Under the pieces are notes generated by a model that was not told the origin of the DNA, made no database searches, and saw only the letters and a list, made by a program, of their open reading frames with translations. A stretch of 64,000 bases of DNA from Diphasiastrum complanatum (lineage: Eukaryota; Streptophyta; Lycopodiopsida; Lycopodiales; Lycopodiaceae), in contig CM055097.1 in NCBI GenBank assembly GCA_029204225.1, forward strand, positions 3,690,620 to 3,754,619, read 5' to 3'. Shown here piece after piece: positions 1 through 10,678 of this stretch (positions are counted from its first letter, which is position 1; each line of letters begins with the position of its first letter). The position numbers were made by a program, and so were the translations under genes.

Positions 1-575
1 AAGGCACTGTGGGACAAGTAAGCCACATGGACTAGCTTATCTTTGAATCACATTGGTGCCATGGGACAAACCCCCAATAGGCCTTTGTGACTAACTTTTA
101 CATAACTTGAAATTACATATCTATGTGTAGTGCCCATGACAATTTAAACTTAGAACTGAATAACTTAAGCCATTATGGATAAAGTAAAAGCCTAAACTTG
201 ATGGGCAAGTTCTGCCTTTAAATTCTATCCTACTTGTATTTTTAAAGATGTTCTGTAGGATGGCTAGAATATTCCTTGGAATATCAACCTACACTTGGCT
301 CTCCCTAGCACACATCTCCTGGCCTGGAGATACATCCTGGCTCATGCATGTGCTCTCCATCCACCAACTCCCAGGTAGATTCAGTGAATGGCAAGAGGGA
401 AATCCCACCACTATATAGGCATAGCACAATGGGTCCCATCAAGCATGGAAATGTCGGTGACACATCACCACCTAGGATGGTGACGTGTAGCACCCATACA
501 TGTCGATAACGCCATGCCTGTGTCATGCCCCTTGCGAGGCCGTCACTGAAGGGCATACCGTTATGGTACATAACA
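1..575 (-). repeat. 3' LTR (partial) of the minus-strand chromovirus
   Basis: On the minus strand a polypurine tract at 588-576 is followed at 575 by TGTTATGTACC, the expected TG start of a plant LTR, directly downstream of the pol/chromodomain end. The LTR runs leftward off the window, so its length and end are unknown. I found no matching copy right of the gag region near 16.9 kb, so the 5' LTR seems lost. Short frames inside it are not genes. Confidence 0.6.
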
Positions 576-588
576 TTCTCCCCCCCAT
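576..588 (-). other. Polypurine tract of the chromovirus
   Basis: The minus strand reads ATGGGGGGGAGAA immediately before the LTR start at 575. Such a purine run primes plus-strand DNA synthesis in LTR retrotransposons. Its position between the end of pol and the LTR supports the orientation given. Confidence 0.65.
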
Positions 589-602
589 AAAGACTTCCTT
601 CT

Positions 603-965
603 ATGGGAAAAAACCAAGGAATCTAAGTCTTAAATCATCCTCCTTCTCCCAAGTGTCCCCATCATCTGAGTTACCTTTCCAACGAATCAGATGATCATAA
701 ATTTTACCAACTGATGTTGTCGACTATCCATGATCCTTTCGGGTTCATGGGGCACAAAAGCAATCAAATCCTCCAATAGTACTAGATCATTTGTGGGAAT
801 CAGGTCATCTTTTCCACCAAGTCGTTCCTTTAAACGACTAACATGGAATACAAGATGAACCTTAGTTCCAACATGGAGTTCTAGTCTATATGTAGCCCTA
901 CCAATCTTGCTAAGAACCTTGAAAGGGCCGCTAAAACGTGGAGATAACTTCGGATATTTCCCCAT
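603..965 (-). pseudogene. Chromovirus integrase C-terminus plus chromodomain (frameshifted)
   Basis: The minus-strand frame at 965-687 has the integrase GPF/Y-type end (RFSGPF...VFHVSRLKE) and leads into a chromodomain linker (EPERIMD). The chromodomain core (LIRWKGNSDDGDTWEKEDDL) is in another frame at about 700-640, so a frameshift near 690-705 splits it. In chromoviruses this domain binds modified histone tails and steers integration into chromatin. Its presence assigns the element to the Ty3/gypsy chromovirus branch. Confidence 0.8.
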
Positions 966-1407
966 TCGAAGTGTCTTAAAGTCTTTTGGGATTCAAAGAT
1001 ACACCCAATCACCGATCTCAAATTCTCGAGGAGCGCGGCTTTGGTTAGCATAGAATTGGGCTCGATCTAATGCTTTCTCTAGCCACCTGCAACATTTCCT
1101 GCATATCATGCAAGAAATCCGCTGCAACCGGAACCTTGAGACCTTTGAGTTCAACAGAGATAGGGGAACGGGGCTAAAAGTCGTACAAGAACATTAAAGG
1201 ACTAAAACCAGTGGCAGAATGCTTCATACTACTGTATGCGAACCCAACCATCAGGAGATATTTTTTCCAATCTAATTGTCACCTGGAAACATATGCGCGA
1301 AGCATATCTTCCATCGACTGGTTGACACGTTCGGTCTGACTATCGGTTTCTAGGTGATCCGTAGACAATAGACTTAAAGTGGTTTCCAGTCTTTCAAAGA
1401 CCGCCTG

Positions 1408-1905
1408 TCAGAACTTGCTAGTAAACTTGGAAGAACGATCACTAACAATATCGTTCGAAAAACCATACAACCTGAATAACTTTTCAATGAAGAGTTGAGC
1501 AAGTTCAGAAGCTTTGACAATAGTCTTTGTTGGAATAAACTGCACCCTTTTGGTTAGCCTGTCAACTACTACCCAAATAGCATCGTGACCCTTCCAAAAC
1601 TTGGGAAGTCTGACCACAAAATCCATGAAAATACTTTTCCATTTCTTGCTGGGAATTTCCAACGGATGCAACAGACCAACTGCTTTGAGTATTTCTGCTT
1701 TATTTACTTGGCACTGTTCACACTTTTGAACATATGCCTCGACATGACCTTTCATTTTTGGCCAATAAAATTCTCTCTTAACAAGGTCAAGTGTTCTCTG
1801 TATACCAGGGTGTCTTGCACTGGGGCTATCATGGCACTCGCGTAGGATTTGGGCCCTAAAGTTCACGATATCTAGCACACAGACTTTTTCTCTACGGAAA
1901 AGCAA
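1408..1905 (-). pseudogene. Chromovirus integrase: zinc-binding and catalytic core
   Basis: The minus strand encodes an integrase. An HHCC zinc domain (ECHDSPSARHPG ... KCEQCQ) leads into a core with Asp in IFMDFV and Asp in IVSDRSSKF. The frame ends just after the second Asp, before the expected catalytic Glu. Integrase inserts the cDNA copy into the host genome. Between 966 and 1407 the frame is broken by stops, although integrase-like sequence persists. The copy cannot make a full protein. Confidence 0.85.
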
Positions 1906-2051
1906 ACCATTCCGAATGGAATAATCATCAAGTATCTTCTCTTCACGAGATTTTTTGACTTCTACTTTCCAAGATTATTCTTCAATATAGAGCTTCCTGC
2001 TAGAACTTCTTGCCAAATACGACCGAAAAACTCATAGGTCTGACAAAGATC

Positions 2052-2504
2052 TCAAAGAGAAAGATACAACTCGGATTGGAACTCAACAAAGCATAACTGA
2101 TTAACTTCTCCAATCTGGCTCAAAGCATCAGCGACACAATTCGACACACCTCGACGGTACTTAATGTCGAATTCAAACTCTTGAATGAGTTCCGACCAAC
2201 GGGCCTTACGACCCCTAAGGTCCGAGGCGTCACAGATATACTTAAGAGATTCATGATCTATCATAACCATGAATTTAGATCCGTACAAATAATGTCTCCA
2301 GATTTTTAACGCATGGATGACAGCAAAAAGTTCCTTCTCATAAGTAGAATATCTACATTGAGCTGGGTCCAACTTCTTGCTCTTGAAAGCCACAGGTCTA
2401 CCATCCTGGTAAAGGACTGCACCCACCGCATAGTCATTAGCATCTGTTTCCACCAAGAAAAATCCGCTAGGATCCAGTATGTGTAAGATAGGGGCTGTAG
2501 ACAC
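2052..2504 (-). pseudogene. Chromovirus RT tail and RNase H
   Basis: This minus-strand frame begins in the RT connection (STAPILHILDPSGF) and continues as Ty3/gypsy RNase H: VETDANDYAVGAVL with the first acidic residue, then the YSTYEKELFAV region with its Glu, then MIDHESLKY with Asp. RNase H removes genomic RNA during reverse transcription. Homology continues in another frame to about 2640, where the inserted element begins. The missing RT half resumes on the far side of that insertion at 14383. Confidence 0.88.
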
Positions 2505-2647
2505 TAAGATCTTCCAAGCTTCAAAGCTTTGATTAAGTTCATCGGTTTCGAACGCCTTCCAACTTTCTTCTTATTACCCTTTTTAGTTTTTCTTTTGGGT
2601 TTCTTCACTCCCTTAAGAAGATTTGTTAGAGGCAATGCAATTAAAAC

Positions 2648-2652
2648 ATAGT
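2648..2652. repeat. Left target-site duplication of the nested gypsy (ATAGT)
   Basis: These five bases directly precede the TGTTGG start of the inserted LTR. The right side reads ATAAT (14378-14382), a 4/5 match. The two flanks rejoin within chromovirus RT coding sequence, which supports a normal integration event. Confidence 0.7.
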
Positions 2653-3408
2653 TGTTGGAGGGTTTGCGGATCCCGAGGCCACCCTAACCCTAGTTAATAA
2701 GTGAGAGGGATTTGGCACCCCGCGTGTGTAAGTCCAACCCGATGATCACATAGTTATTTGATTAGTTACAAGTCAATAAAAGGACTATAGGCCTTTTTGC
2801 GGGACTTTTAATATCGCAGGGCCTAAATGTCAAGTTAGTGAATAAAGTTGGGTTTCCCTCCAATTTTGATGGTTCTCACACTTTTATAAATTTGATTAAA
2901 AAGAGAGGCAAGACTGGACCAATAGGATTCAAAGGCCAGGGCCCTCCTCTCTACTATAAAAAGGGACCAACTCGAGTTGTTCCTCATGTTCATTTCCTCA
3001 TTTCAATAAAGCATATTGGTTCTCTTTAGAAATGGATTGATGAATGTCCTTGCTCTTCCTCTCTTCTCCTCCATTTCTCATGCTTTCTTTGGATTTTGCT
3101 AATTGTTGGATTTGATCATTATTGAAATTGTTATTTCTTATGCTTCTTGTGAGAGAGAAAGGGAGAGAGAGAAGAGTGAGTTTCTATCATTGTTGTGGAT
3201 TTAGAGTTAATGGAAGTAGGGTTAATGGATGTAGTGTTAATGCTTAGTGTTAATGGATGTAGTGTTAGGTCCTCAATTCATGTTGAAATTTGAACTATAC
3301 TATCGCTCTCATGGGAACGAACCTACGCGTGACAACTAACTCTGTCTCTTTGATGCTAGATTGACTAGATCTTGGATTCAGGTTAGGCAAGGAAAGAAAC
3401 CCACTACA
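2653..3408 (+). repeat. 5' LTR of the nested gypsy element
   Basis: The LTR starts TGTTGGAGGG and ends CCCACTACA directly before the PBS. Its first ~415 bp recur inverted at 13409-13823 and its last ~335 bp recur directly at 14054-14377. It contains AG-rich and 'gttaatggatgtagtg' micro-repeats near 3160-3270. Small frames inside it have no coding meaning. Confidence 0.88.
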
Positions 3409-3412
3409 ATTT

Positions 3413-3432
3413 TGGTGCCGTTGCCGGGGAGC
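3413..3432 (+). other. Primer binding site of the nested gypsy
   Basis: TGGTGCCGTTGCCGGGGAGC lies four bases after the LTR. This sequence class is typical of plant Athila/Tat elements and is usually read as complementary to a tRNA 3' end, commonly assigned to tRNA-Asp. The tRNA assignment is from memory and not verified here. Confidence 0.7.
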
Positions 3433-4219
3433 TACGCCAATTTTTCAGTTTGCAGCATGTTTTGGTTGATGGTTAGCTTGCATTAGGCATCTTGTCGTGG
3501 CATGAATAGTGTTAAAATTGCATTGTAGGGTTATTTTGGGATTGATTTTGCTAGATTTGAGTGGATTTGCTTGTTTGAAATCTAATCTGATTATTAAATA
3601 GGAAAAGCTATTCAGATCACCAATCTTAAGATCCATTTGGATCTGAGATATTAGAGAAAATAACAAAAATTGGTCAAATCTATCAAATTTGGTCAAAAAG
3701 AGACAAAAAGCGTCATCAAAGCTCAGAACTTTTTACCCTCTTTCAGGAAACCTTCGCCGAGTTGTAGACACCTTCGGTTTTGTTCACAAAACCTTCAATT
3801 TGAAGGGCGAAGATTAATTCCCAGCAGATTTCCAGAAACATCAGAAAAACCACCAAAAAACACCAAAAATTATCTAAACCCTAAACAATACAGAAAAAGA
3901 ACCTTTGCCCAATTCATTGTGCTTAGATGTGATTCAGATCTATCTACTACCAGGTCGACGAAGAATAATACCAAAAATAGAAAGGTTTTCAGAGGATCAG
4001 TTGTCATATTTTTGCCAAAAAAGTTACTTTTTTGCAAACTTACAAGTATTACTCTTGATCCTTCGCCAGAACCTTCACCGAGTTTCCAGAATATTCTATT
4101 TATAGTAAAATACTATCTTTGAGTTCGGAGAAGATTCATCTTGATCAGATCACAAAAAATCTTGATTTTTACCCTCGCCAGATTACAAAAACTGTATTCG
4201 GTTCAAACCGCAGAAGTTT
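3433..4219 (+). other. Leader of the nested gypsy element
   Basis: About 790 bp of A/T-rich untranslated leader. It contains several copies of a CCTTCGCC(G/A)AG motif (3749, near 3771, 4062, 4076) that recur after pol. The 150-residue frame at 3670-4122 has no recognisable domain and is probably chance. The leader abuts mid-gag sequence, which suggests the N-terminal part of gag was deleted. Confidence 0.55.
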
Positions 4220-5296
4220 ATGGAAGACCCTTTCCTACTTTTAAGTAAAATTAAAATGGGAAAGCGGGAAATGGTTAGAGATTACATCGAAAGGGTGAAA
4301 CGTCTTAGATCTGAATGTGAACTTGAGCTGATTAATGAAAATGCCATGATTATGTGGTTTTTGTCAGGTCTACCTAAACGGATCAGACGTAAACTGAAAT
4401 GCCATAATGAGTACGCACTTTTGCAAAATGCGATGGACGATGCAATTCGGGAGGAGGATGAAGATTTAGATGATGAGTCGAATGTCAGTATTTTGCCTTA
4501 TACAGCAGGGCAGACTACTACGACATCCACCACTGTTGCATCAACGAATGCCAATGCTACTATAGAAATGATGCTCAATGAGTTCGAGAAACTTGGAAAG
4601 ACCTAGCAGAAACAGATGGAAAAGTTGCAGTTGCAATTCCATGGAGAAGTGAACAAGGAACCTGAGAAGTTTGCAAAGACTTTTTCTACCAGGAAAAATG
4701 TCTGGTGTTCTATTCGTACAGGAAAACACACAGTGAACGAGTGTCCTCAATTGAAAAAACGAATGAAAATCAGTGTTTGCCATCTGTGTAATTCACCTGA
4801 CCATGAGACTGTCTTTTGCAACTTCAACCCTCGGATAATTCAGCAACAGTATGCCTAGATGGAATATCGAGATCCACAGTTTGGAGGCAATCCAGCAGCA
4901 AAACTTCGACAATCTACTCTTGGATACTCGGATCGTCTAGCTTTGCCTGCCCCACCAAAACACTCTGCTCCTCCCGCCAATTTGATGGAACCAGAACTTA
5001 CGGAAGTACTGAGCAATGGAGCTATGGTAATGAATGATCAGGGAGGTGGATCTTCAGAACAGTATGCCATTTATGTTGTCGCTCAACAACAAGCCTCGAG
5101 AAATTGGGCCAAAGCACCACTTGGATGCTTTGCATGTGGAGAAAATCACAGAGTTGCAAAATGCCCAAATAAAGAAAAATTTGTACCATTCTGTCGTGAC
5201 TGTGGATATGGGCATTGCTATAAAGATTGTCCAGCAAGACTGAAGCCACCACCAACTACAACACCTGTAAATTTGATAACAATCAAGCAAGGATAG
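4220..5296 (+). pseudogene. gag of the nested gypsy (N-truncated, zinc knuckles)
   Basis: Three successive frames separated by in-frame stops near 4604 and 4856 carry gag sequence. The first has the capsid-region signature of plant gypsy gag (YIERVKRLRSE ... MIMWFLSGLPKRIRRKL). The second contains a CX2CX4HX4C knuckle (CHLCNSPDHETVFC). The third has two CX2CX3HX4C knuckles (CFACGENHRVAKC and CRDCGYGHCYKDC). Gag forms the virus-like particle and binds RNA. The normal upstream half of the capsid domain is not seen before 4220. Confidence 0.8.
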
Positions 5297-5323
5297 GTAG
5301 CTCATAATATACCAAGTGCACCC

Positions 5324-6949
5324 TTGATGGTGGTCACCAAAGCACAAAAGCAAAAAGAACCAGTAGTGGATTCAATACTTGTTGATTCTATACCATTGAA
5401 TGATACACCAACAGCATCGGAAGTCTATCCAAATCTTAATGCAAAAAAACGAAGATATCAGGATATGAGACAGTGGATTAAACATCTGCGAGAAGAAGCG
5501 GAACATGAAGCTGCTAAAGTAACAGCTGAAGTTCGGTCTTCACCATTGCAGTCTCCAAGAAATTTATGTACGGATTTGAATGATCAATCACATCATCACA
5601 AAGAACCCTTCAAGATGACTAAATCGGAAGCACCGCATATAGAATTACTCATGAATATTTTGTCTAGCAAGATCAATATTTTATTGGGAGAGTTCCTAAA
5701 GTTGGTGCCAAAAGCAAAAGAAGTCTTAGCGCAAAAGTTAGCTCAAGAAGAATCAGAAGACCATCATGAGCCTCTTTTTTGTGTTGGATTTGAAGAATCT
5801 AACGATGTACTCCATGTTGGAGCCGCTTGGGAAAGTGAACAAAAGAATATCACTCTGCCAACACAACATAGACAATTTTCTAAAGAAGTAGTCTTGATAG
5901 ACGGCGGTTCAGGAGTTAACCTGATTTCTACAAAGCTATGTACAAAATGGGGCCTTACAAAGATTAAGCCTGCTAGTTTTGCTATTAAGCTAGCTGATCA
6001 AACGACGGTTCGTCCACGAGGAATGGTGGAAGATATACCTGTCAGGATTGCAGGAGTACAATTCGTCATTACTTTCGTCGTGATGGACTTACCAGAAGCA
6101 CCAAATGTCTACCGAGTTCTCTTAGGACATCCATGGTTACGAGTTGCGCAAGTAATCCATAACTGGGGTAACAGCAAAATCACTTTTGAAAATCGTGAAC
6201 ATGCAGCTAAAATTGATCCTACGACTTGGACTATCAAGCCAGTGGTTCAAAAAGCGGATGACGATTCATCAACAACGGGTCACACTTGTGATCGACCAGA
6301 GAAAAAATTGGGAGTTCATTACGATTCTCAAACGGATACTGTCAATTGGAACGAAGCTCTTGCAACAATTGATTGTACAGCAGGATACATGTGTCAACAA
6401 GATATTCAATCAGAGATGAGCGAGATTTCCTTGTTAGATCGAACTTTGAATACGCCAATCATGTTTCTACTAAATGTGCTGAATGTAGCCTGGATATCAA
6501 CGGAACCTATACCAGATCAAATTGAGAATGATCTCATACCAATGAGCCATGCCTTAACTTATGATGGCAATGCAGAACCTATGGATGAACAGATTCTACA
6601 TCATATGGATCCGACCAGATTTGGAGTGCGTAATGTTCCTAATGAACCAACAATCAAATTGCCCAAAGTAGTTATATTGAAGGGAGACATAATGACAGGT
6701 TCAATGACGAAGAAACAAGCAAAGCAACATTATAATACAGTCCTGAAATGGAAAAATCCCCCTCGAAAGATCGATTTTAAGAAAGTGCCACCTCTATTGG
6801 ATAAAGACAAAGGGAAAGTCAAGAATGATTCTTCAAGTCAGATCTCCAGCAAGACATCATCGTCTAGGAAGTCTTCACTTGTAAAGAAAGATTTATCATC
6901 CCGAAAGTCATCACCTCCACGATCAATTCCTGCTAAGAAGACTAAATGA
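5324..6949 (+). CDS. Protease-containing polyprotein segment of the nested gypsy
   Basis: This is an open frame of 541 residues. Residues ~190-310 form a retropepsin-like domain: VVLIDGGSGVNLIS with the catalytic Asp in DGGSG, then VVMDLPEAPNVYRVLLGHPWL. The N-terminal ~180 residues are charged and low-similarity. The C-terminal ~100 residues are Lys/Ser-rich (KTSSSRKSSL) and probably a linker to RT. Protease cleaves the Gag-Pol polyprotein. The length without stops is notable beside the damaged flanking gag and RT. Confidence 0.8.
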   Translation: MMVVTKAQKQKEPVVDSILVDSIPLNDTPTASEVYPNLNAKKRRYQDMRQWIKHLREEAEHEAAKVTAEVRSSPLQSPRNLCTDLNDQSHHHKEPFKMTKSEAPHIELLMNILSSKINILLGEFLKLVPKAKEVLAQKLAQEESEDHHEPLFCVGFEESNDVLHVGAAWESEQKNITLPTQHRQFSKEVVLIDGGSGVNLISTKLCTKWGLTKIKPASFAIKLADQTTVRPRGMVEDIPVRIAGVQFVITFVVMDLPEAPNVYRVLLGHPWLRVAQVIHNWGNSKITFENREHAAKIDPTTWTIKPVVQKADDDSSTTGHTCDRPEKKLGVHYDSQTDTVNWNEALATIDCTAGYMCQQDIQSEMSEISLLDRTLNTPIMFLLNVLNVAWISTEPIPDQIENDLIPMSHALTYDGNAEPMDEQILHHMDPTRFGVRNVPNEPTIKLPKVVILKGDIMTGSMTKKQAKQHYNTVLKWKNPPRKIDFKKVPPLLDKDKGKVKNDSSSQISSKTSSSRKSSLVKKDLSSRKSSPPRSIPAKKTK

Positions 6950-7003
6950 AGAGCCAAGACAAGTCCTTTCGGAAAAGAACAAGCAAATGTATTCCAGCAT
7001 GAT

Positions 7004-7702
7004 ATGCCAGAGCATTTTAAACATTATACACTGGATGATGTGGTTATCATGCTACCTAAAGCACATCGTGAACCTGAAGAACACATGCCGGAATCTAAAA
7101 AGGTTTACGATGGCCCAGCTAGGACGCAGCCAATGAATCTTGCAGAACCAGGAGAACCGAAAAAGATTGTACAAGTGGGACCACAACTTACTCCTGAACA
7201 TTATCAAGCACTCCGTTTGCTACTTAGTAAGTATCAAGATTGTTTTGCATGGACTTATCAAGATTTGAAGGGTATTCCGACAACAGTCATTGAACATACC
7301 ATACCTTTAGTACCTGATGCAGTACCAAAGGTTACAAAGTTCTATCGCTGTAATCCTAATGTGGCAGATCTGATAAAGAAAGAACTTCAGAGATTGCTTG
7401 ACGCCGATTTCATTTATGAGATCAAGCATACGGAATGGATTTCACTGATTGTCATTGTTCCTAAGAAAAATGGAAAATTGCGAATCTGTGTGAATCTCAA
7501 AGCATTGAATAAAGTGACATGGAAGGATCACTTTCCGTTACCTTTTACTGAACGCATTTTGGATCGCCTTGTTGGAGCGGAAGCTTATAGTTTCCTGGAT
7601 GGATTTAGGGTTACAACTAGGTTAAGATGCACCTGTCGATCGTCACAAAACTGCTTTTGCAACAGAATGGGGCACCTATGCTTACAAAGTAATGTTGTTT
7701 AG
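7004..7702 (+). pseudogene. Reverse transcriptase, N-terminal half (nested gypsy)
   Basis: This frame carries the gypsy RT fingers: YQDCFAWTYQDLKGIP, IVPKKNGKLRICVNLKALNK and the first catalytic Asp in AYSFLDGF. Just after FLDGF a one-base loss relative to the expected GFSGYNQ shifts the frame at about 7608. Conserved RT sequence continues in another frame toward 7770, with a TAG stop at 7764. Confidence 0.85.
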
Positions 7703-7743
7703 ACTCTGTAATGCACCAAGTTCATTCCAAAGAGTAATGCAAT

Positions 7744-8556
7744 TTGCCTTTAAAGATTATCTGTAGAAATTCCTTAGGCGACTTGGGAGTTCATAGTACA
7801 GATACAGACCACCTGGATCGATTGGAGAAAGTCTTTGAAAGATGCCGCAAATATCAGATTTTTCTAAATCCAGAAAAATGCCAGATATGGGTTTCTCACG
7901 GAGTGGTGCTTGGACATGTGATATCAAGACATGGTATTGTCACCGGTTACTCTAAGATCAAAGTTATTGTGGAATTGCCACCGCCAGCAACAATTCAAGG
8001 AGTTTATGTGTTTATGGGTCATGAGAACTACTATCGAATTTTTGTTATCTTCTTTGCGGATTTAGCACGACCTATATACAAATTAACTGTTGTTCTTATT
8101 TGGACAGTAGAGGCGTTAGAAGCCTTTGAAAAGTTAAAAAAAGCATTATCTTCAGCACCAATACTGTGTTCTCCAGATTGGACATTAGAGTTTCATGTTC
8201 ATACGGATGCCTCAAAATACGCCATTGGATCAGTTTTGACGCAGCCAGGTGACTATAAGAAGGATTATCCTATACGATTTGCAAGCAGACAGCTTACAGA
8301 TCCAGAGAAGAATTATTCAACAACAAAACGTGAAGCGCTAGCCATGATTTTTTTTGTTCGAAAATTTCATCACTACCTCATGGAAACGCACTTTGCATTT
8401 TATACGGATCATCAACCGTTACTTTACTTGGTAAATAAGATGTGTAATACTGGACGTATTGCAAGATGGTTATTATTATTGACTGAATTTGACTTTCGAA
8501 TTGTGGTCAGAAAGGAGAAGCAACATTATCTAGCCAATCACGTTTCGCGAATTTAA
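7744..8556 (+). pseudogene. Reverse transcriptase palm end and RNase H (nested gypsy)
   Basis: The frame resumes at DLGVHS and continues through FLNPEKCQIWVSHGVVLGHVISRHGI and the RT thumb. RNase H follows (HVHTDASKYAIGSVL, TKREALAMIFFV, FYTDHQPL, YLANHVSRI). The YxDD catalytic motif that should precede DLGVHS is absent. Comparison with the related fragment at 33744-34215 indicates an ~11-bp deletion at about 7777. RNase H acidic residues are present. The protein cannot polymerise DNA. Confidence 0.85.
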
Positions 8557-8577
8557 TCCGCACCAGTTAATATTGAA

Positions 8578-9545
8578 GTGGATGATGAACTGCCAGATGC
8601 TGCGTTGTTCTATGTTGAAGCAGTACCTGAGTGGGCGACAGATATTGTTGAGAACCTGATGCTAGGACAACCGAATGACTCTTTGACAAAAGTACAGAAA
8701 AGACAATTGATTCATAAGGCTCAACTTTATCAATTAATTGCAGGACAATTGTATCGTCATGGATCAGATAATATTTTACGAAGATGTATTTTACCGCATG
8801 AAGTACCAGATCTAATCATGTTTTCACATGATGGCATGGGTGGATGACACTTCTCTACATATATTATTGTTCGCAAACTTTTGCAATCCGGTTGTTGGTG
8901 GCCTACGCTTCATAAGGACACCAAAAATTTTATTCAGACATGTGATGTCTGCAAGCGAGCACGACGGCCTACTCGACAGAATTATGAACCCTTACATCCG
9001 ATTTTATCGCAAGCACCGTTTGAAAAATGGGGACTGAAGTATGTTGGTCCTATTCATCCCGCTGCTCAAGGATCTCAGGCCCACTACATTATCGTCGCAA
9101 CTGATTATTGACCAAGTGGGTTGAAGCCAAAGCTGTCAAAGTGGCTGATGTGAAATCAACGGCCAAGTTTCTATATGAAAATATTATAATCAAATTTGGA
9201 TGTCAAATCGAAATTGTCAGTGATCAGGGTACACACTTTGTTAATCAAACAATAAAGTGTTTACTGGAAGATTTCTTTGTTATACACAGATTTAGTACTC
9301 CCTACTATCCCAGAGGGAATGGCCAAGCTGAATCTTCCAATAAGATTCTCTGCACCATTATTACAAAGATAGTTGAAGCGAGTCGCTCTGATTGGAAATA
9401 TAAACTGTATGCAGCATTATGGGCATTCAAAATCGCTTACAAAAATAGTACAAATCAAACACCTTTTCAACGGGTTTATGGTCAAGATACTGTTATGCCA
9501 ATTGAATTTTTAATCCCATCTTTATGCATAGCAGCAACAGAATGA
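8578..9545 (+). pseudogene. Integrase of the nested gypsy (three frames, D to K change)
   Basis: The zinc domain (SHDGMGG, HFSTYIIV, QTCDVCKRARR) crosses a TGA at about 8845 and a frame change. In the core, the first catalytic Asp of WGLDYVGPI is Lys (WGLKYVGPI, ~9040). The second Asp (IVSDQGTHF) and the Glu (PRGNGQAESSNK) remain. A further shift or stop at 9109-9111 splits the core. The core after it (9108-9545) is open and ends in PFQRVYGQDTVMPIEF. Strand transfer would be abolished by the missing Asp. Confidence 0.85.
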
Positions 9546-9584
9546 TTAAATGATGATCAGTCTTTACAACTTCGTCATGAAGCG

Positions 9585-9899
9585 TTGCACAAATTATGTG
9601 AAACTCGATTGATGGCAGTTCATGCCTTAGCAGCAGAGAAAGCCTGCCGCAAGGCATGGCACGATCGTCGATTGCACAAGAAAGATCTGGAAGTAGGAGA
9701 TCTTGCATTGATGTACAAAACCAAGCTGATCACGGGTAAGTTGAAGTTTATTGGAGAAGGCTCGTACAAAGTGAAGGAAATCCTGAACTATGGCGCAGAA
9801 ATTCTTGAGCACTTGGATGGAAAACAATTTGATACTCCGGTAAATGGCAGCCGATTACGCAAGTTTCGGCAGCCTGCTCCGCCAATTCAGCAAGCCTGA
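9585..9899 (+). pseudogene. Integrase C-terminal domain of the nested gypsy
   Basis: These 104 residues match the end of gypsy integrase: KAWHDRRLHKKDLEVGDLAL, then GKLKFIGEGSYKVKEIL and NGSRLRKFRQP. The frame differs from the core frame, which stops at 9545. There is no chromodomain after it, separating this element from the chromovirus it interrupts. Confidence 0.75.
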
Positions 9900-10600
9900 T
9901 CTCAATATATTTTTCATTTTATTTGTTTTTAATTTTTTGTTTTCAATAATTAATTTGCTGGCTTTTTTTGGAAAAAGACAGTTAAAAAAAATAATAATAA
10001 TAAAAAAAAGTCAGAAAGTCATCAGCATAAGAAAAGGAAGCACAATATTTTTATGGAAAATGACTTAGAAAACCACTGTTTTGGGTAGATTTGGCCAATA
10101 CAATATCGAAAACCTTTGCTGAGCCCTCAGACTGTACATCCACCCTTGATTTATCTAAATTGAAGTGGGCGAAGATTTTTGATAAGAGAAAATTTAATTT
10201 TTGAGTCAGGCGAATGTTCAGTGATATGCCATTTTGGGAACCTTCGCCGAGCATCATAACGTCATTATGAACCTTCGCCGACCTGCTAGATGATCTTAAA
10301 ATGTCAAAATTAGGCTGTCCATAGGTTCAGATTGTAAAAAAAACATTTATGATAGTACCTGGGCAAAGGTTCATCCTTCGCCAGCCCTGGAAAACGTTCG
10401 CCTGATAGGTTCAGATCTCTAAAAACCTTCGCCGAGATTTTTATAGCCTATTTTTACAGTATTTACATGCTTGCAAGTTTTTGTTCAGAACTGATCAGCC
10501 CAACTACTATTCAGTGTAATGGACCCACCAAATTCACCTATAAGTTGGCTAAATTCGATTCATTCCTCACTTTTGCTAGCGACGCTAATGCGAATTTTTC
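9900..10600 (+). other. Spacer between pol and the extra ORF, with repeated CCTTCGCC motif
   Basis: A non-coding, A/T-rich spacer with no transmembrane or RNA gene signature. It holds at least four CCTTCGCC(G/A) motifs (10239, 10271, 10376, 10427) and weaker forms (10110, 10394). The same motif occurs in the element's leader near 3749 and 4062. Confidence 0.6.
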
Positions 10601-10678
10601 TTGCGACCAAAGCCTTCCAAATTTCCTGCATTGCCTTCCGATACACTCTCACGCGATTATAATTCCTTTCTGATCATC

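Noticed and set aside
3670-4122. 150-residue frame in the nested gypsy leader
   Set aside because: It lies in the untranslated leader between PBS and gag, overlaps other open frames and shows no domain.
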